A stretch of 17,598 bases of DNA from assembly GCA_030149115.1 (NCBI GenBank), contig JASBSE010000161.1, positions 1 through 17,598 of the forward strand, given 5' to 3'. The first letter of the stretch is position 1. Each line of letters opens with the position of its first letter. Below the pieces are notes generated by a model. The model made no database searches, was not told where the DNA came from, and saw nothing but the letters and a program-made list of their open reading frames with translations. Shown here in pieces: positions 13,310 through 17,598 of the stretch. A program made the position numbers and the translations under genes. Origin of the DNA: Winogradskyella sp. (GTDB taxonomy: Bacteria > Bacteroidota > Bacteroidia > Flavobacteriales > Flavobacteriaceae).

Positions 13310-14890
13310 TTATTCTGTAGCTTTATCAACAATGGGTTTGTTTTCTCTATTCGCAATTTCCCATGCTGTATGAAACACTAAACGAGTTCTATTTTCTAGC
13401 AAGTCGTATTCAATCTTATCTGGAGTATCACTAGGCTGGTGGTAATCATCGTGTGTACCGTTAAAATAGAATATTACAGGTATGTTATTTTTTGCAAAGT
13501 TGTAGTGGTCAGATCTATAATAAAAACGATTAGGGTCATTATCATCATTGTATGTGTAGTCTAATTCTACATTGCAGTATTTTTTATTCACTTCTTCTGA
13601 AATGTTATGTAAATCAGTACTCAACTTATCACTACCTATTAAATAAATGTAGTTGCGGTCTCCTTCTTTTCTTTTAGGATCTGATCTACCTATCATGTCA
13701 ATATTAAGATCAGCTACAGTATTTTCTAAAGGGAAAATAGGGTCGTTATCGGTATAATGTCTAGAGCCTAAAAGCCCTTTTTCTTCGCCAGTTACATGAA
13801 GAAATAGAATAGAACGTTTTGGGCCATGACCAGACTTTTCAGCTATTTTAAAAGCTTCAGCGATTTCTAGTATTGCTACAGTACCAGAGCCGTCATCATC
13901 AGCACCATTATAAACTTCACCATTTTTAATACCTTCATGATCTAAGTGCGCTGAGATTACAACTATCTCATTTGGTTTTGTAGACCCTTTAATGTAGGCT
14001 ACTACGTTTTCAGAAGTTATTTGTTCAGATTTATTTTCTATTTCTAAATTTAAATCGGTTTTAAGAGTTTTAGTTTTATCATCGTCGAGTATTGAAGGGT
14101 GCAATGCTTTAGCTAAATTTTCATTTATCATTAGCATCATCATTTCATCATCGCTACTTTTTAAGGATAAACGACCAGAAGTTCCACTTTCTGCCTGTCT
14201 TTGGTAATAAGGAGCATATCTTACAAACATGTAAGAATCTAAAAGCATAAGTCCTTTAGCACCATTTTCTATGGCAGCATCTCTTTTGCTCGATAGAGAC
14301 TGACGACCACTAGACCACTTAGTATCTTCTTTACTTCCTGTTGTTACATAATTGCCTTCACCATCTTTAGGTTCACCAGCTTTTGCCAAGACAATTTTGC
14401 CTTTAACATCTAGATCTTTATAGTCTGAGTAGTTTTCTGAATCAATGCCGTAACCTACATAAACTATTTCTTTTGTGGATAAATTAACATTACCAGAAGC
14501 TCTTAACACTATATGTTCTTCAAAACTTTTAAAATCTTTACCGTTTACAGTTATTTTTGCTTCAGAGACACTTTGCTTTTCTAAAGGGACTTCTTGGAAG
14601 TAATCATCGTTTCCTAAAGGTGTTGGTATGTCTAATGCTTGATATTGAGCTTTTAAGTATTCAACAGCCATTTTTTGTCCCTTTTCACCAGTTTCTCTAC
14701 CTTCAAACTCGTCAGAAGCATATTTGTAAAGCATTTCTTTAAGTTCTTCTGCGGTAATAGTGGTTGCGTATTTTGTTGGGTCTTCTACTTTAGCTTCATT
14801 CATGTTTATTGAGGATGAATTACTTTGAGAAGAAGTACCACAACTGGCGATTAATAGTGCAGTAAAAGAGAGCAATAGTATTTGTTTCAT
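13310..14890 (-). CDS. M28 family zinc aminopeptidase, lipoprotein, with PA domain
   Basis: This 526-residue exported peptidase has a lipoprotein signal: a hydrophobic start then LIASC, with C17 as the acylated residue. Residues of about 40-105 form an N-terminal helical cap. About 140-290 is a protease-associated (PA) domain, including IVYVGYGI and VKGKIVLAKAG. The catalytic M28 domain runs from about 295 to the end. All expected di-zinc residues are visible: H315 (SAHLDHEG), D331 (GADDDGSGT), E369 as general base and E370 as ligand (TGEEKG), D398 (NIDMIGR) and H484 (DYHQPSDT). It probably trims peptides in the periplasm or at the outer membrane. A -7-like box lies at 14941-14948. It is the downstream member of a tandem pair with a shorter paralogue 99 bp upstream. 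Confidence 0.92.
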   Translation of the reverse strand: MKQILLLSFTALLIASCGTSSQSNSSSINMNEAKVEDPTKYATTITAEELKEMLYKYASDEFEGRETGEKGQKMAVEYLKAQYQALDIPTPLGNDDYFQEVPLEKQSVSEAKITVNGKDFKSFEEHIVLRASGNVNLSTKEIVYVGYGIDSENYSDYKDLDVKGKIVLAKAGEPKDGEGNYVTTGSKEDTKWSSGRQSLSSKRDAAIENGAKGLMLLDSYMFVRYAPYYQRQAESGTSGRLSLKSSDDEMMMLMINENLAKALHPSILDDDKTKTLKTDLNLEIENKSEQITSENVVAYIKGSTKPNEIVVISAHLDHEGIKNGEVYNGADDDGSGTVAILEIAEAFKIAEKSGHGPKRSILFLHVTGEEKGLLGSRHYTDNDPIFPLENTVADLNIDMIGRSDPKRKEGDRNYIYLIGSDKLSTDLHNISEEVNKKYCNVELDYTYNDDNDPNRFYYRSDHYNFAKNNIPVIFYFNGTHDDYHQPSDTPDKIEYDLLENRTRLVFHTAWEIANRENKPIVDKATE

Positions 14891-14940
14891 TTTATAATGA
14901 TTTGGTTATTCTAGATAAGAATGGACTAAATTACAAAAAT

Positions 14941-14948
14941 CAAAAATA
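14941..14948 (-). promoter_or_regulatory. Candidate -7 element TATTTTTG for the PA-domain M28 gene
   Basis: On the minus strand this is an exact TAnnTTTG match within the 99-bp gap between the two peptidase genes, 50 bp before the ATG at 14890. It would let the downstream peptidase be transcribed independently. No -33 TTG is present. Confidence 0.4.
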
Positions 14949-14989
14949 GCTTAAGTTATTTTGAAGTGTTTCTTTAGTAAAGTTTAACA

Positions 14990-16021
14990 CTAGATAATTT
15001 CAGGTTTTAAGCGCTCTGGAGCGTTAGCTAAGTACCAAGCAGTGGCGAAGATAAGTTTTGTGCGTTTTGCAAGTAAAGGGTAATTAATTTTATCTGCTGT
15101 ATCTGTTGGTTTTGTATAATCCTCATGCTCTCCGTTAAAGAAGAAAACTACAGGAATACCTTTTGTAGCAAAGTTATAGTGATCGGACCTATAGTAATAA
15201 CGATTGTGGTCATTTTCAGCATTAAATTCGTAATCTAATTCTAAATTCACAAAATTGTAATTTGCTTCTTGTACAACAAAGTGAAGTTCTGTGCTTATAC
15301 GGTCGGCTCCTATAACATATACATAGTCTTCATTGTCTTTATGTCTGATATCTACACGACCAATCATATCAATGTTTAATGTACTTACAGTATCTTCTAT
15401 AGGAAAAATAGGATTATTAGTGTAATATCTAGAACCATGTAGTCCAACTTCTTCACCAGTAACATGAAGAAATACAATGCTACGTTTAGGGCCATTACCG
15501 TCTTCCACAGCCTTTTTAAACGCCTCTGCCATTTCAAATACTGCCGCAGTACCAGAGCCATTATCATCTGCACCAGGATAAATTTCTCCTTCTTTAACTC
15601 CTTCGTGGTCAGAGTGTGCTGTTATGTAAATATATTCATCAGGAAATTCGGATCCTTCAATGTATGCTATTACATTTTGTGAATCATTTAAATCATCAGG
15701 TAAAACCGATTTTGGTACTTTTTGGAAGTAATCTGGATGAGTCTTAGGTGGTTTTATTCCTAAAGAGTCGTAATATCTTCTTATGTAGTTGCAGACTTCA
15801 TTATGGCCTTCTTCGCCAGTCATGCGACCATTGTATTTTTCTGAAGACACCTCTTCAACATAGAGTTTCAACTCATCAGTAGTGATAGTGTTTAAGTACT
15901 TTTCAACAACGCTTTTGTTGTCGTAAGAAATACTTTCTTTTAATTGTTCAATTTTTTCACTGTGTCTTAATGTAGCGCAAGATCCTACAAGAATAAGTGC
16001 AGAGGCAACTAATACTTTCAT
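14990..16021 (-). CDS. M28-like lipoprotein without PA domain, last zinc ligand replaced by Thr
   Basis: This 343-residue protein is closely related to the neighbouring 526-residue M28 peptidase and has its own lipoprotein signal (LVGSC, C15). The N-terminal cap is kept (DYFQKVP matches DYFQEVP), but the sequence then jumps straight to NVIAYIEGS, so the whole PA domain of about 180 residues is absent. H136 (TAHSDHEG), D152 (GADDNGSGT), E190/E191 (TGEEVG) and D218 (NIDMIGR) are retained. At the final zinc-ligand position the sequence is DYTKPTDT, with T303 where the sister has H484. A nearby H299 is shared with the sister (GEHED versus GTHDD). It may bind one zinc, use another ligand, or be a non-catalytic binding protein. 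The reading frame is intact, so it is not an obvious pseudogene. Confidence 0.88.
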   Translation of the reverse strand: MKVLVASALILVGSCATLRHSEKIEQLKESISYDNKSVVEKYLNTITTDELKLYVEEVSSEKYNGRMTGEEGHNEVCNYIRRYYDSLGIKPPKTHPDYFQKVPKSVLPDDLNDSQNVIAYIEGSEFPDEYIYITAHSDHEGVKEGEIYPGADDNGSGTAAVFEMAEAFKKAVEDGNGPKRSIVFLHVTGEEVGLHGSRYYTNNPIFPIEDTVSTLNIDMIGRVDIRHKDNEDYVYVIGADRISTELHFVVQEANYNFVNLELDYEFNAENDHNRYYYRSDHYNFATKGIPVVFFFNGEHEDYTKPTDTADKINYPLLAKRTKLIFATAWYLANAPERLKPEII

Positions 16022-16129
16022 TTAACGAATTACTTGTTTTTACTAAATATTCATCAAACTCTACTATTTATTCTCTTGCGAAAAATTGGGGCTAAATAAT
16101 AGAACTTGCTTGTAACTATTTGATTTATG

Positions 16130-16137
16130 CAAAAATA
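16130..16137 (-). promoter_or_regulatory. Candidate -7 element TATTTTTG for the shorter M28 gene
   Basis: On the minus strand this is an exact TAnnTTTG match 108 bp before the ATG at 16021, giving a leader of about 100 nt. The match is good but the position is distant and there is no -33 TTG. Confidence 0.35.
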
Positions 16138-16179
16138 AGTTAAAACTGTGAGATATTTTCTTACAGTCAGTATGAAAAT

Positions 16180-16518
16180 TTAAATATCTTCATCAAAGTC
16201 TATATCTTCTAGTAATTCTTTAGAATCTTCTAGGTTTTCTTCATCGCGTTGCTCTAATTGCTCCGTATCTCCAACTTCAGAAGTATAATAAACACTTTTG
16301 TAAACGGTTAATACCAAAGCAATAATTACCATCAAAAATATATATTGAATAGATTTTGGTTTGGATTTTTCTTTTCTGGATATAAAGAAAATAGATAAAC
16401 CACAAATAAAAGCTACAACAATTGGTATTACAGCAAGATTAGAAAATGGTGTTACAGCTAAAATAACAGCTAAAACGGCAGCTATAAATCCTAAAATTAT
16501 AATGAGTTTCTTTCCCAT
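16180..16518 (-). CDS. Small three-TM membrane protein with acidic C-terminal tail, unknown function
   Basis: I do not recognise this 112-residue protein. It has three hydrophobic spans (about residues 4-22, 26-46 and 57-74), with a basic cytoplasmic-type loop SRKEKSKPKS between the second and third, which suggests that loop is inside. After the last helix the remaining residues are strikingly acidic: from E81 on there are about 16 Asp/Glu and almost no Lys. By the positive-inside rule this tail would be periplasmic. It begins 6 bp after the DUF3108 gene stop, so the two form an operon. A 158-bp gap separates it from the M28 genes. Confidence 0.75.
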   Translation of the reverse strand: MGKKLIIILGFIAAVLAVILAVTPFSNLAVIPIVVAFICGLSIFFISRKEKSKPKSIQYIFLMVIIALVLTVYKSVYYTSEVGDTEQLEQRDEENLEDSKELLEDIDFDEDI

Positions 16519-16524
16519 GATTTT

Positions 16525-17304
16525 TTAATGTTTTAAACCAGTTGCAGATTGAATCTTTAATTCTCCATTTCCTACAGCAATTTTAAATTTTGCATACACA
16601 GGAATCTTGTTTTTATCGGCAGTTAACCATAATAAATTAGAGTTACTTCCTTTGAGCACATCACTTCCTTTTAAGGATAATGCTAACTTATAACATTCTT
16701 TAGGACCTATATTTGTCGAAATTGTCTCTTTACTAAGATATTTTAAAGTTATGGTTGTTTCCTTATTGTCAAATAATACTGTAAAGTCTTGTTGATCCCC
16801 TGGACTGGCCTTATGAATATCTAGATTTCTAATATGATACAATGTACTTACTATATCTTTTGTTGAAGCACTAATTTTTACATTTTTATTTTCATCCCAG
16901 GTTTTACCTTCTTTATTTTTTTTGCGTTTTAGACTTTTTACCAAATTAGCTTTATGGTTATACTTATATTGCATAAACTTATAATAACCACCTTCACTGA
17001 TATCTCTTTTGTATAGGTAAGGGGTTAGGGTCTTCGGATTTACATAACTTTCGTATAAGTCTCTTATTTTAAAAAAGTTGTCCCATTTTTTATATGTAGC
17101 AGCAGTACACTTTAGTCGCATCAGCGTACTTTTAGAAGTTTTAACTTCACTTGTTTCCATTTTAACTTGGGCAATGTCTGTTAATATACCAGACATATTA
17201 TACGATGCAGAGAAAACTAGTTTTTCACCAAAAGCAATTGTATTATTTTGAGCTGTTATGTGCAATCCAAATAAAACTGTAAAAACAAAAACGTATTTTT
17301 TCAT
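16525..17304 (-). CDS. DUF3108 domain protein, exported
   Basis: This 259-residue protein has an N-terminal signal peptide (KKYVFVFTVLFGLHITAQ, cut near A-Q). The mature part is rich in beta strands with features of DUF3108: FGEKLVFSASYNMSGILT near the start, RDISEGGYYKFMQYKY in the middle, and the closing pattern LWLTADKNKIPVYAKFKIAVG. The molecular role of DUF3108 is unknown. A longer open frame extends upstream to 17529, but that extension runs through the tRNA-Ser gene, and ATG 17304 directly precedes the signal peptide, so the shorter start is chosen. It is the first gene of a two-gene unit with the acidic-tailed membrane protein 6 bp downstream. Confidence 0.85.
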   Translation of the reverse strand: MKKYVFVFTVLFGLHITAQNNTIAFGEKLVFSASYNMSGILTDIAQVKMETSEVKTSKSTLMRLKCTAATYKKWDNFFKIRDLYESYVNPKTLTPYLYKRDISEGGYYKFMQYKYNHKANLVKSLKRKKNKEGKTWDENKNVKISASTKDIVSTLYHIRNLDIHKASPGDQQDFTVLFDNKETTITLKYLSKETISTNIGPKECYKLALSLKGSDVLKGSNSNLLWLTADKNKIPVYAKFKIAVGNGELKIQSATGLKH

Positions 17305-17434
17305 AGAGATTGATTTGTAATAATAACGATTTATATAGCATATATTGTGCCGAAAATACAATGCTTTATTTAATGTTGCTAATTTTATTTTAAAATGGAT
17401 TAGAAACATTTTTAAAAAAACTACATAAAAATCT

Positions 17435-17464
17435 TTGGCTACATCAAAAAGGGTTTTATATTTG
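17435..17464 (+). promoter_or_regulatory. Complete -33/-7 promoter of tRNA-Ser
   Basis: TTG (17435-17437), a 19-bp spacer and TATATTTG (17457-17464) give the full Bacteroidota signature, 11 bp before the mature tRNA. The spacing equals that of the tRNA-His promoter. Confidence 0.85.
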
Positions 17465-17475
17465 CATCCGCATTT

Positions 17476-17560
17476 GGAGAAATGGCAGAGTGGTCGAATG
17501 CACTGGTCTTGAAAACCAGCGAGGGTCACACCTCCGGGGGTTCGAATCCCTCTTTCTCCG
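17476..17560 (+). tRNA. tRNA-Ser (anticodon TGA)
   Basis: This is an 85-nt class II tRNA with acceptor stem GGAGAAA/TTTCTCC, anticodon stem CTGGT/ACCAG around loop CTTGAAA (anticodon TGA), a long variable arm and the T loop TTCGAAT. The discriminator is G and CCA is not encoded. Confidence 0.97.
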
Positions 17561-17561
17561 C

Positions 17562-17592
17562 AAAGAGTTCCTAGAAATAGGAACTCTTTTTT
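17562..17592 (+). terminator. Intrinsic terminator after tRNA-Ser
   Basis: AAAGAGTTCCTA pairs with TAGGAACTCTTT over 12 bp around a GAAA tetraloop, followed by T residues. It begins 1 bp after the tRNA. The design is the same as that of the tRNA-His terminator. Confidence 0.9.
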
Positions 17593-17598
17593 GTTTAT

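Noticed and set aside
14557..15682. Short plus-strand frames (14557-14742 and 15464-15682) opposite the M28 genes
   Set aside because: Both are antisense to coding sequence with intact catalytic motifs, and neither product has features of a real protein.
17305..17529. N-terminal extension of the DUF3108 reading frame by 75 codons
   Set aside because: It runs through the tRNA-Ser gene and its promoter on the other strand, and the signal peptide begins at the ATG at 17304.
1..17598. Mobile element, prophage, CRISPR array or defence island
   Set aside because: No transposase, integrase, phage or nuclease genes were seen, no regularly spaced repeats, and neither tRNA is followed by integrase-like sequence or a duplicated tRNA end.

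Overview
The window looks like chromosomal DNA from a marine-type member of the Flavobacteriaceae (Bacteroidota). The supporting signs are AT-rich genes, almost no Shine-Dalgarno sequences, TAnnTTTG-type -7 promoter elements, and flavobacterial gene content: a fused ResB/CcsA cytochrome c assembly protein, BshB1, ATP-dependent PEPCK, and DUF2490, DUF3108 and DUF2520 proteins. Signal peptides end in A-Q. I see no insertion sequence, prophage, CRISPR array or other clear mobile element. Most of the window is core or housekeeping genome.

Layout, left half. A partial DUF2520 Rossmann protein (minus, running off the left edge) is divergent from a group III truncated haemoglobin. Then come the channel mscL, the large cytochrome c synthase ccsBA, and two tiny membrane proteins that overlap each other by 14 bp. 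These plus-strand genes suit a respiratory, haem and membrane-stress neighbourhood. A MATE exporter follows, preceded by a perfect 9-bp inverted repeat, and then a PLP-dependent Cys/Met-metabolism enzyme. The end of that enzyme gene overlaps the end of a convergent DUF2490 outer-membrane-type gene.

Layout, right half. On the minus strand an SLC13/RCK_C permease lies 12 bp upstream of pckA, which ends in a clear intrinsic terminator. The pair reads as an uptake-plus-gluconeogenesis operon. A 308-bp divergent intergenic region leads to bshB1 (bacillithiol synthesis) and then tRNA-His(GTG), which has its own promoter and terminator. Two tandem minus-strand M28 lipoprotein peptidases follow. The downstream one is complete with a PA domain. 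The upstream one lacks the PA domain and has Thr where the last zinc-ligand His should be. A two-gene DUF3108 and acidic-tailed membrane protein operon comes next, and the window closes with tRNA-Ser(TGA) and its terminator.

The observations most worth following up are the zinc-ligand-deficient M28 paralogue beside its intact sister, the signal-peptide-like segment at the ResB/CcsA junction, the overlapping micro-genes after ccsBA, the inverted repeat before the MATE gene, the palindrome upstream of the SLC13-pckA pair, and a tRNA-His with two adjacent U-U oppositions in its acceptor stem. I did not find a clearly new multi-gene system such as a defence or secretion island.
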